From contig JAESTB010000076.1 of assembly GCA_016763815.1 (NCBI GenBank), positions 1-24,220 of the forward strand: a stretch of DNA of 24,220 nt. Reading direction: 5' to 3'. Both the position numbers and the translations under genes were made by a program. The notes beneath the pieces were generated by a model. That model was not told the origin of the DNA. It ran no database searches and saw only the letters and a program-made list of their open reading frames with translations. The DNA is from Arenicella sp. (GTDB lineage Bacteria > Pseudomonadota > Gammaproteobacteria > Arenicellales > Arenicellaceae). Position 1 is the first letter of the stretch. Each line of letters begins with the position of its first letter. Positions 7,670 through 15,453 of this stretch are shown here, in pieces.

Positions 7670-8677
7670 TTGGAACTAAAACACAGTATTAATGCACGTT
7701 TTGTTGCGCTTGTGAAGAAAGGCTTAGAGTGCCGAGACATCAACCCAAAACCGCTATTTACCAGATACAATATTGGAAGTCTAATCAACCTTCAACCTCA
7801 CGACCGGTTTCCTCAAGAAACGGCCGACATGCTGCTTAATGAATCGGCCGAGCTGCTCAATGATGATGCGTTTTCGGTCAGTTTAGCCGACATTTCGATC
7901 TTCACAACAAATCAGTTTTCACTGCTGGCGGCATCACAGGACTCGGCTGAGAAAATTTTTAAATTAGCCTCGCAACGCTATGGTGAAACATTCACCACGG
8001 TCATTCATACAACACTAAAGGAATCGAATGACATCAGTTTGATTTTTAATAAAGTTGAAACTTACGATGGCAACCCAAAGTACACGATAGATTTTATGGT
8101 TTCTTACATCGTACGTTTTTTTTCGAGTATTTATGATCACCCCACAGCACTACCAACAGCCGTAATGCTTAGACGAGAAACTCCCAATAATGTAGCAACA
8201 TTTGAAAACCGCTTTAGGTGTCCGGTTCAGTTCGGCGCAGAACAAAATGAACTGCATTATAGCAAGGAAATATATAAGCTTAGAAACCCTCTGTATAATC
8301 GAAATATCTCAAACATGTTAGAGGTGATGCTCGATGATGAGCTTAAAGAGTTTGATCAAATTCCAATTTCAGGTAAGACTTCATACTACATAGCCAATCA
8401 ATTACCAGATATTTTGCCGACTCAAAAGGCATGGGCAGAAAATTTGAAGATAAGCGTCAGAAGTTTACAGAGGCAGCTTAATGCTGAAAATACCTCATTT
8501 TTAGAAGTCCTTAAACGTGAACGGATCAAACTGGCTGTCGGGTACTTGGCCGACAAAAAATTGACCGTTACCGAAATTGCGGCACTATTACATTTTAGTG
8601 ATAGCAGTCACTTTATTCGGGTTTTCAAACAGACGACAGGAGAAACACCAACCGTCTATCAAAAATCGAAGTTATAA
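7670..8677 (+). CDS. AraC-family transcriptional regulator (Arabinose_bd-type N domain)
   Basis: A 335-residue cytosolic DNA-binding regulator. The C-terminal AraC/XylS domain holds two helix-turn-helix motifs: about 254-272 (AWAENLKISVRSLQRQL) and about 300-320 (VTEIAALLHFSDSSHFIRVFK), ending with the family GETPTVYQK. The N-terminal 200 residues resemble the ligand domain of the OruR/ArgR-like AraC subgroup, including CPVQFGAEQNELHYSKEIYKLRNP at 184-207. In that subgroup, ligands are often small hydrophobic or amino-acid-derived molecules. The start is TTG at 7670 with AAGAGGG five bases upstream. The next gene, 278 bases downstream in the same direction, encodes a secreted di-heme oxygenase/peroxidase-like protein, a likely target. 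Ligand unknown. Confidence 0.93.
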   Translation: MELKHSINARFVALVKKGLECRDINPKPLFTRYNIGSLINLQPHDRFPQETADMLLNESAELLNDDAFSVSLADISIFTTNQFSLLAASQDSAEKIFKLASQRYGETFTTVIHTTLKESNDISLIFNKVETYDGNPKYTIDFMVSYIVRFFSSIYDHPTALPTAVMLRRETPNNVATFENRFRCPVQFGAEQNELHYSKEIYKLRNPLYNRNISNMLEVMLDDELKEFDQIPISGKTSYYIANQLPDILPTQKAWAENLKISVRSLQRQLNAENTSFLEVLKRERIKLAVGYLADKKLTVTEIAALLHFSDSSHFIRVFKQTTGETPTVYQKSKL

Positions 8678-8816
8678 ATATTCTCTCAAACGGCAAACAT
8701 AATAAAGGGTCGTCGGTTATTCAGGTCTGTAACGTTATTAATCTCTCAAATTGTATTATTACGACAATTCGCAAGCAATAGAGTTGGAATTTTCTATTTG
8801 TTAGTTTAGCGAAAGT

Positions 8817-8845
8817 ATAGGCTTTAGACAATGAATAGGCTCTAG
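8817..8845. promoter_or_regulatory. Candidate direct-repeat operator
   Basis: ATAGGCTTTAG (8817-8827) and ATAGGCTCTAG (8835-8845) are 11-base direct repeats differing at one base, 18 bases apart start to start, about 85-110 bases upstream of a TATAAT box. AraC-family proteins bind pairs of direct half-sites. The assignment is inference from position next to an AraC-type gene. Confidence 0.35.
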
Positions 8846-8901
8846 GATTTATTTATCTTAGAACGGACACCTTCTCATTAAGTAAGGTTTGATATTGAGT
8901 G

Positions 8902-8933
8902 ATAGCTAGGGCTATTTGCTGTTGGACTATAAT
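8902..8933 (+). promoter_or_regulatory. Candidate promoter of the di-heme cytochrome gene
   Basis: A perfect TATAAT at 8928-8933 stands 22 bases ahead of the gene start. No -35 consensus exists at the right distance; instead ATAGC-TAGG-GCTAT (8902-8915) overlaps that place. A good -10 with no -35 fits an activator-dependent promoter. Confidence 0.4.
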
Positions 8934-8955
8934 ATAAAGTACCGGAGAATATTAG

Positions 8956-10776
8956 ATGAAAGTTAGTTATATGCCTTTATTGGCTGTTTTGCTGTTGGTG
9001 TGTTCAGGTGCCGTAAAATCTGAATCTTTGTGGTTAAATACATGGGATGAAAGTTGCTATAGTGATGGTGTAAATAACTGCAGAGACGATTGGTATAAAA
9101 CGGAGCAAGGTTCACACTTGATCAAATGGGAAGTCTTTCAAACCATAGAAAGAGCGGGATCAGAAGTTTTATTCTCGTCAAGTGAATCGCTAGCCCAATA
9201 CGGGTTCGCTTCTGCGGACAGTTCGTACTCAAATAGTGGTAATCAAGAATCAGATTACGCATTGGAAGGCTTACCGTTCGGTTTTCTTAAAGATAAAAGC
9301 AGACTCAATAATAGAAATTATCTCGGTTTGAGTTGCTCTGCCTGCCATACAGGCGAATTTGTATACGGCGATGACCGATACCTAGTAGAGGGGGGGCAGA
9401 CTAACGCGAACACACCCCAATTCTTGTTAGATATGGTAAGTGCGCTGCAAGAAACACTTAATGACCCTGCTAAGCTGTCACGCTTTAAAAGTAGATTTTT
9501 TTGGTATGTTGTTCGAAATCGTGATTTTCAAGCGTGGCCGGTAGCGGCTTCAGCGGGGAAAGCATACCTAAAAAGTGCTGAGGAATATCTAAGCGGATTT
9601 ACCGGACGTAATAATTATGTTGTCGAGAGTGGTCCAGGGCGGCTAGACGCCATCGGTTCGATTCTTAATGAATTACACGTGCACCAAGCAGGGAAAGATG
9701 ATGAAGCGGCTGTAGACCTCACGGCACCGGTAAGTTATCCGTTTCTTTGGGGCGTTTCTGAACTCGAGTGTGTACAGACTAACTGCGTTTCAAATAACCC
9801 CATTGAACGAAATATCGGTGAAGTATTGGGCGTTTTCGGGTCTGTCAATATTGATGAGGATGAGAATGTCCCAGATATTATAGAACTCGCATTTCGAGCA
9901 ATCACCCCTTTGTTTGATTACACACCGAAAGTAGATAATTTAAATGTAATAGAAACGGCGCTTTCAAAATTGAACTCGCCAAAATGGCCTAACAGTTTCC
10001 CTCCACTCGACCCTCAGCTGGTTAACAACGGAAGGGCTCTATACGCCGATAACTGCTCTGCTTGTCATATCGACACTTCAGATGGCGTAGACGACTCTGA
10101 ATTAACTCAGGCAAACTCAATTGGACGGCGTTATACAAAAGTAACGAGAGTGTTGCCAGAAGATGTGGGCACCGATGAGGCGTTCTCAGCAGATTACGGC
10201 TTACGCGAAGAAACAACTGGAATTTTGGGCTCCGTTCTAGCAAACGCAGCGCCAGATTCAGTTGATCCTAACACGGGCATACCATTCGGAGAGCAAGTGC
10301 CTGAAAATTTCAATGCGTTAGCTCTGCTAGGGATTTCGACACAAGTGGTCACAAATGCGCACTACGAAACTCTAGGGTTCAAAGCTAAGGCTAGATCAGC
10401 TTATCCGGATTTACCGGTGGATGATGCAATTGAAGCATTGATAATAGATTATTCAGCGGGGCAAGTGGACAGGCCTGAATTGTCTGTTACGTCGTACCGA
10501 GCTAGGCCACTTGATGGCGTTGCCTTTACTGGGCCGTACCTTCATAACGGTTCGGTTCGTACACTTAGAGATTTATTGAAGGCACCGAGTGATCGTCCAA
10601 ACGGCTTCTACGTTGGAGCGAGAGAGTACGACGTTGACGGTGCTGGCTTTGTTGACGGTGGCGACTTTTACGTCGATGCGACTTTACGTGGAAATAGAAA
10701 AGAGGGGCACTATTACGGTACCGCTCTAAGCCAAATAGACAAAGAAGCACTCTTGGAGTATTTGAAGTCACTATAA
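8956..10776 (+). CDS. Secreted di-heme cytochrome c, RoxA / fatty-acid dioxygenase / cytochrome c peroxidase-like
   Basis: 606 residues with a Sec signal peptide (about 1-22) and two covalent heme-c sites, CSACH at 127-131 and CSACH at 367-371, so it acts in the periplasm or outside the cell. The segment GPYLHNGSVRTLRDLL (526-541) is the signature shared by RoxA-type rubber oxygenases, the Pseudomonas 10S-fatty-acid dioxygenase / diol synthase proteins and their relatives in the di-heme peroxidase superfamily. The 240-residue spacing of the two hemes and the overall length also fit that group better than the classical CcpA peroxidase of about 330 residues. The substrate is not readable; a lipid, polyisoprenoid or peroxide is possible. 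The ATG at 8956 follows GGAG. It is downstream of an AraC-type regulator gene. Superfamily firm, reaction uncertain. Confidence 0.88.
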   Translation: MKVSYMPLLAVLLLVCSGAVKSESLWLNTWDESCYSDGVNNCRDDWYKTEQGSHLIKWEVFQTIERAGSEVLFSSSESLAQYGFASADSSYSNSGNQESDYALEGLPFGFLKDKSRLNNRNYLGLSCSACHTGEFVYGDDRYLVEGGQTNANTPQFLLDMVSALQETLNDPAKLSRFKSRFFWYVVRNRDFQAWPVAASAGKAYLKSAEEYLSGFTGRNNYVVESGPGRLDAIGSILNELHVHQAGKDDEAAVDLTAPVSYPFLWGVSELECVQTNCVSNNPIERNIGEVLGVFGSVNIDEDENVPDIIELAFRAITPLFDYTPKVDNLNVIETALSKLNSPKWPNSFPPLDPQLVNNGRALYADNCSACHIDTSDGVDDSELTQANSIGRRYTKVTRVLPEDVGTDEAFSADYGLREETTGILGSVLANAAPDSVDPNTGIPFGEQVPENFNALALLGISTQVVTNAHYETLGFKAKARSAYPDLPVDDAIEALIIDYSAGQVDRPELSVTSYRARPLDGVAFTGPYLHNGSVRTLRDLLKAPSDRPNGFYVGAREYDVDGAGFVDGGDFYVDATLRGNRKEGHYYGTALSQIDKEALLEYLKSL

Positions 10777-10846
10777 ATCGGGGCTGTTTTTGACTGATTT
10801 TATCACACTGATATAGCGTTGAATCGCAAGCGCGTATCACCTGTGT

Positions 10847-10879
10847 TTAGCCTTACCTGCAGAACGTAGGTAAGGCTAA
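10847..10879. repeat. Perfect 12-bp hairpin beside RAYT remnant
   Basis: TTAGCCTTACCT (10847-10858) and AGGTAAGGCTAA (10868-10879) pair perfectly over a nine-base loop. There is no T-run on either strand at the right place. It lies 10 bases from the truncated end of the second RAYT remnant, which makes a REP-like palindrome plausible; transcript-end protection for the cytochrome gene is the alternative. Confidence 0.65.
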
Positions 10880-10888
10880 GTACATATT

Positions 10889-11042
10889 TATGACCGCGTA
10901 CGCACAGAGCTTTATAGCGAAGGCGCTGGTAGTGTGATGAAGTTTGTCCTGCAGTCATGTTCGGCAATGCTCGTAGTCATTGCCAGAATAACTGTCTACT
11001 TCACAAAGGAAAGCTCGCCGTACACAGCATGACATCCAGTGT
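10889..11042 (-). pseudogene. RAYT (REP-associated Y1 transposase) remnant, copy 2
   Basis: Minus-strand reading gives CCVRRAFLCEVDSYSGNDYEHCRT, an in-frame TGA stop, then LQDKLHHTTSAFAIKLCAYAVIN. This is the same segment as copy 1 (6149-6390), keeping the VRRAFLC part that copy 1 partly lost. It breaks off exactly before the HUH metal site. The family N-terminus is replaced by unrelated sequence, so both ends are missing. Sequence divergence from copy 1 (14 differences in 98 bases) indicates two related but separate ancestral insertions, or an old duplication. Confidence 0.82.
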
Positions 11043-11339
11043 GGTAGTTGATTTTAATTGAGTAAAAAAATCAACAGACATCGGTTCGATTTAATCTCTG
11101 CTCGCGACCTCATGAACAAGTCCCAAAGTTGGAATTAGTTCGATCAACCCAGTAGACCCCACTGTTGGGCTCAGGAAGATTTGAGCATGAGAAATACGAA
11201 TTGCACGCTTAGGGCAATTAACGTGCCGTTAAACCTCTATCGTATTTGATTCAAACTAGCCTAAGTTCCACACTCAGCGCTTAGAAATAGTAAGTTTTTA
11301 ACTTAAGTGCTGTTGTCGCATTCAGCCGAGCTTGCTAAT
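11043..11339. other. Intergenic between RAYT remnant and gspD 3' end
   Basis: About 300 bases without recognisable coding sequence. A weak AT-only hairpin AAGTT-TTT-AACTT occurs near 11291-11305, downstream of the gspD stop. I see no clear terminator. Confidence 0.4.
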
Positions 11340-13382
11340 TTAAAGCTGGCTCAATGGAATAGGGCGTAAGCCAATCATTTTCTCGCGATACTCTTTAGTA
11401 ATTGCGTCGGTGTCATCGCCGTTAGAGATAACTCGTGGCGTTATCAATACGATCAACTCTGTGCGCTTCGAGACATCAGTGGTGGTGCTGAACAATTTCC
11501 CCAAGACTGGAATATCTTTAAGTAGCGGCACCCCCGTTTCGCGGTTCGAGCTTTGCTCTCTAATCAACCCGCCTAACACCACGGTCTGACCGTCTCGGAT
11601 CGACACGGTGCTGTTCAATTGGCGTTGCTGAATGGTGGGGGCATCGATCTGTGATGTGGTGTTGTTGATCACGCTGCTAACCTCCTGGCTAATCTCCATG
11701 GTGACCATGCCGCCCGAATTAACGCGAGGCGATACGGTCAGCAGAATGCCTGTATTACGATATTCGATTTCACTAACAGTCGGTGCTTCAGGCGAGATGT
11801 TGCTGACCGCTTGACGCGTTGGAATGGGCACTTCGTCGCCGACTAAAATACTAGCGGTATGATTATTGAGTACCATTAACGAGGGTGACGAGAGAACTTT
11901 TAAGCGAGAATCATCGGCTAAGCCATTGAGTGCCGCACGAACTTCACCTGCACGTTTTACAACATAGCTGAAGCCGGGTTGAATCGCGCCGATACCGGGG
12001 CTGCCTAAGTCAAGCCCACCACGGGTATTCGAATTGCCACGTGAGCCGTTTAAGTACCATTCGAGGCCATACTGTAAATCGTCGCTTAGGGTGAGTTCCA
12101 TAATGCGAGCTTCGATCAGTACTTGCAATGGCGTGCTGTCGAGCTGCTTCATTGCATCCCGAACGGCTTTGTAATAATGCGGGCTGCCAGTAACAATTAG
12201 GCTGTTAGTGCTTTCATCGGCGACCACTCTAAAGTTGTTTTTTGGCTGCAAATTACTTAGCGAGCGTGGTGCCGTTCGGCTGCGCTCATCATCGCTAGCT
12301 AATTGATTTGTATTGCCAAACCCTGTATTTCCAAACATAGACTCGAGTAGCTTGGCTAAGTCGGTGGCACGGCCATTTTGAACTCGATAGATAAAGAATG
12401 CTTGGTTGGATGCGCCGCCGGCCTTGTCTAAACGTTCGACCCAATCACCGATCATTTTCACCGAGTCGGTGTGGTTGGCGATCACCATGATTGAATTAGA
12501 GCGCTCAATTGCGATTATACGCATAGCTTGAGCCTGGCTCTTGTCAATCTCTTGACCAAATAGCTCGACTAGCTCGCCACGTATTGTTTCGGCGCTGGTG
12601 TTGTCGACTGGAAATAGGCCAATTGACATCCCTTTTAACCAGTTCACATCAAAACTACGTGCTAACTCTTTGACCTTTTTTATCTTGCTATTGGAGCCGT
12701 TCAAAGCCAATAAATTGCCTCGCTTGATCGCTGTTGCTGACACTTGATAGCCGTCGAGAAGCTTGGCAAATTCGGCCGCGTCGATGTAACGCAATGGAAT
12801 GATTTCAAAGTTGCCTTGGCTGACCGTCAAGGTGCGTTCAGCCCCAGGCACAATACTGTAGCTGTTGTTTTGAATAGTTAAGCGCGCATTAACGGTCGAT
12901 AACAACACCTCTAAGGTTGGCACTAAATCACTGCTGGATAAACCTCCTTGGTTGTTTAAGCTGACTTGACCTTGTACCTCAGGCGATATGGTAAATTCTT
13001 TACCGAGTTGATCGCTGAGGATCATGCGTGCCGCTTCGCGGATAGGAATGTCGACAAAGTTAAGAACAATGTCGCCACCTTTAGCGCGGAAGCGTGCGTC
13101 AGGCGTAGTCGATGATCGAGATTCTGGCGTAATGATCGCTTGTCCAGGATAAATCTTAGCCTGTGATTTACGACTCTCGGTTACCAACGGCACAGACGAC
13201 TGATTATTCGCTGGTGCATTAAGATCAGCATCGCCGGTATGGGCCTTAAGCTCGTGATCTAGCCCTGTGGTATGGCGTTGCCAATTAGGCTTGACGGTTT
13301 CACAGCCGACCAGTGACACGACTGCGATGATAGCCAGCCCGTGTCTTAAGCCATTACGCTTGCTGCTATTAAAACGATTCAT
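11340..13382 (-). CDS. gspD: Type II secretion outer-membrane secretin, lipoprotein type
   Basis: The 680-residue subunit of the outer-membrane ring through which folded proteins leave via the type II secretion system. Visible parts in order: signal peptide with lipobox LVGC (Cys27); a linker rich in S, T and N to about residue 100; an N0 domain starting IVLNFVDIPIREAARMIL (105-122); repeated N1-N3 ring domains; and the C-terminal secretin domain with VPIPTR and the family signature VPLLKDIPVLGKLF (618-631) followed by ELIVLITPRVI. Length is in the usual GspD range. The lipobox suggests it reaches the outer membrane as a liposecretin rather than through a GspS pilotin. No other gsp gene lies in the window. 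The upstream gene on the same strand is 454 bases away, so it likely has its own promoter. Confidence 0.95.
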   Translation of the reverse strand: MNRFNSSKRNGLRHGLAIIAVVSLVGCETVKPNWQRHTTGLDHELKAHTGDADLNAPANNQSSVPLVTESRKSQAKIYPGQAIITPESRSSTTPDARFRAKGGDIVLNFVDIPIREAARMILSDQLGKEFTISPEVQGQVSLNNQGGLSSSDLVPTLEVLLSTVNARLTIQNNSYSIVPGAERTLTVSQGNFEIIPLRYIDAAEFAKLLDGYQVSATAIKRGNLLALNGSNSKIKKVKELARSFDVNWLKGMSIGLFPVDNTSAETIRGELVELFGQEIDKSQAQAMRIIAIERSNSIMVIANHTDSVKMIGDWVERLDKAGGASNQAFFIYRVQNGRATDLAKLLESMFGNTGFGNTNQLASDDERSRTAPRSLSNLQPKNNFRVVADESTNSLIVTGSPHYYKAVRDAMKQLDSTPLQVLIEARIMELTLSDDLQYGLEWYLNGSRGNSNTRGGLDLGSPGIGAIQPGFSYVVKRAGEVRAALNGLADDSRLKVLSSPSLMVLNNHTASILVGDEVPIPTRQAVSNISPEAPTVSEIEYRNTGILLTVSPRVNSGGMVTMEISQEVSSVINNTTSQIDAPTIQQRQLNSTVSIRDGQTVVLGGLIREQSSNRETGVPLLKDIPVLGKLFSTTTDVSKRTELIVLITPRVISNGDDTDAITKEYREKMIGLRPIPLSQL

Positions 13383-13836
13383 AATTGTTCCAGTGCTTAT
13401 TTTTATAATATTAAGCGCAGCGTCAGGGGGTAGAAGGCCTGAACGCCTGAATCATAGCTAATGCGAGCTAATAACAGCGCCATTGATTTTAGAGAGTACA
13501 ACAGCTGTAAATGGTACAGCAGCCCAGTTGCTCGCACAACAGGTCTAAAGTCGTACCGACCTTGATGCTAATATTCAAAGTTTGATCGCAGCTTAATGCG
13601 CTGTTATGGTTGAGATTGAAACAATGAGATCTATGCATAACTCGACGAACGAATAAAAATGTCTGTAATGTCCCCACTTTTCGTTGAAAATACCCCAAGG
13701 GCACTTGGACTTGCCAATTGCCAGCTATTAGCTGCGTTTTCCGCCTCAATTGGAGACATTCCAGCCTATTTTTATTTCGTCCCTGAGCTATGCTGAGATC
13801 TCATGCTGGCTTTTTTAATGGTAAGGCACTGAAGCT
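13383..13836. other. Intergenic between gspD and the GT41-like pair
   Basis: 454 bases that should contain the gspD promoter (minus strand) and the 3' end of the glycosyltransferase operon. An AT-rich TATTATAAAAAT-like stretch lies about 15-30 bases before gspD. Open frames here (13489-13749 minus; a short one from 13660 plus) have no ribosome site or family resemblance. No terminator is visible. Confidence 0.4.
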
Positions 13837-15453
13837 TCAGCTGCTTATGGTATTTCTAAAATGAGTGGCAAAGGTTTGTAGGTTGTTTAAGCGGCTGAGA
13901 TCAAACTGTTCTTGGTTAAGCGGCTCGGCTAATGCTCCGTCGGCTAGAGCGATTGCACGAGCAACATATTCCGATGTTGAGGCACATAGCCAGTCATCTC
14001 GATCAACCTGAGACAACAATGCGGCACTTTGCTGCGCCGGGAACAAGGGGCCACTGAGTGCCACAAGTATACCGCCTGAATGGAGTGCGTAACTTGCCGT
14101 TACCGGATCGTTTTGTATGAAGTTATCGAGCACCACCGAGCCTTTGGCCGCACCCAATTTCTTATCGAAAATTAGCCTGTTGCTGTCGACCCCCATGCTT
14201 GAGAAGCGTTGGCGAAGCGCTTTGATAATGTGGTTTTCCTGCGCATCAAGAAGCAGTTTCCAGTCGGGCAACTGCTGCAAAATATAGCTCCAAGTTTTGA
14301 TTACCTCATACGCTAGACCTCTCTGGCTAGCGATGCCGATCAGGGTCTTCTTTGCGGCCGCTTGTGTGGTTTCATTGTGGCTTTCGATATAGAAGCGCTG
14401 CGCGTCCATCTTCTGGTCTAGAGCGACTACTAAGGGTGTCGCATAGTAACCCTCATGGGCTAGCCACCCGTATTGGCGCCCAGCTAAATGCAAGCCGAGT
14501 GCGCGTTGGCGAGAGCCTAAGCGCATACCGCAAATATCGATCATGATATCGATGCCATCGGCACGCACCTGCCGGGCGAAGTTAGCGTCACTCAGGTTGG
14601 CTGATAAAACAACCGAAACTTGCTCATCGAAAAGGTTGATTGGCGGTTTCTCGTCGTGCCAATAAACACTAATCGAGTCTTTACTGTTAGCCAACTCGTT
14701 GATCACCGGAACCACCATTGAACGTAACCAAAGATCGGGTATCACGCCAATCAGAAAGCCTATATTTATGCTCAAGGCGGAGCTTGGTTGGTCAACTGTA
14801 TAACGTTTATCGTTGGGTATGAATCGCTCTCGCCATAACGACAGTTCATGGTCGAGATCTGTTGCCGATAGGCCGTTGTTAGCAACGGCATTGTGTATGT
14901 AATTGCTGTGTGTTGGTGCGTGTTTACTGCGCAGTAACCGCACATAATCATATGCTCGAACGGCTTCTTCATGTTGGCCGACTATTTTAAGGCAGTCGGC
15001 GAGCTGAAAAGCCGCACGGTCATGTTCGGGCTGATAGTCTAAGGTGCGGCGGAACGTGTTAATTGCATATTCAAAGTTGCCGACCATTCGCTGCGCTAGA
15101 GCTAAGTTATAAAGCCATTGACCTTGTTCGCCAAATTGATCTATTAACGATTTTAATAAACCTGCGGCGGCGGCAGGTTGCTTGGCTTCTAATTGTAGGC
15201 AAGCTTGGTTATTTAAGATAAATACCGACTCAGGGTTCAGTTTTGCCGCGCGGCCCCCCATTCGTCTTGCCTGCTCAAATTTTTCAGATTTGAACAGGCT
15301 GCTAAATTGAACTGCATGTGCGCCGGCGTGGTCGTCTCGCCGTGAAATCATTTCTTGAGTAATCTCTATTGCTTCATCGTGCTTACTGGCACGCAGAGCG
15401 CGAATTGACATAGATGCCAAGTTCTCTAACGATTCATTGTTATAGTCACTCAT
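13837..15453 (-). CDS. TPR protein with degenerate GT41 (O-GlcNAc transferase-like) domain
   Basis: 538 residues. The N-terminal half (about 1-200) is made of TPR-like helix pairs (for example 79-102, 113-142 and 147-175). The C-terminal half (about 225-538) follows the GT41 fold of the upstream gene segment by segment but has lost its functional residues: SDFCAH becomes PDLWLR (239-244), DLNGHTSGNR becomes DICGMRLGSR (306-315), NLAK becomes RGLA (378-381), and PYNGTTTT followed by ASRV becomes NDPVTAS and AQQ. So it is probably inactive in sugar transfer and may act as a partner, chaperone or acceptor-binding subunit. Its ATG overlaps the stop of the upstream gene (ATGA), which implies coupled translation. 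Homology to GT41 is my alignment by eye. Confidence 0.75.
   Translation of the reverse strand: MSDYNNESLENLASMSIRALRASKHDEAIEITQEMISRRDDHAGAHAVQFSSLFKSEKFEQARRMGGRAAKLNPESVFILNNQACLQLEAKQPAAAAGLLKSLIDQFGEQGQWLYNLALAQRMVGNFEYAINTFRRTLDYQPEHDRAAFQLADCLKIVGQHEEAVRAYDYVRLLRSKHAPTHSNYIHNAVANNGLSATDLDHELSLWRERFIPNDKRYTVDQPSSALSINIGFLIGVIPDLWLRSMVVPVINELANSKDSISVYWHDEKPPINLFDEQVSVVLSANLSDANFARQVRADGIDIMIDICGMRLGSRQRALGLHLAGRQYGWLAHEGYYATPLVVALDQKMDAQRFYIESHNETTQAAAKKTLIGIASQRGLAYEVIKTWSYILQQLPDWKLLLDAQENHIIKALRQRFSSMGVDSNRLIFDKKLGAAKGSVVLDNFIQNDPVTASYALHSGGILVALSGPLFPAQQSAALLSQVDRDDWLCASTSEYVARAIALADGALAEPLNQEQFDLSRLNNLQTFATHFRNTISS

Noticed and set aside
13489..13749. 86-codon minus-strand frame between gspD and the GT41-like gene
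   Set aside because: TTG start without a good ribosome site, cysteine-rich but matching no family I know; more likely non-coding.
13660..13797. Short plus-strand frame beginning MSVMSPLFVENTPRALG
   Set aside because: About 45 codons, no ribosome site, no similarity recognised; antisense to the expected upstream region of gspD.
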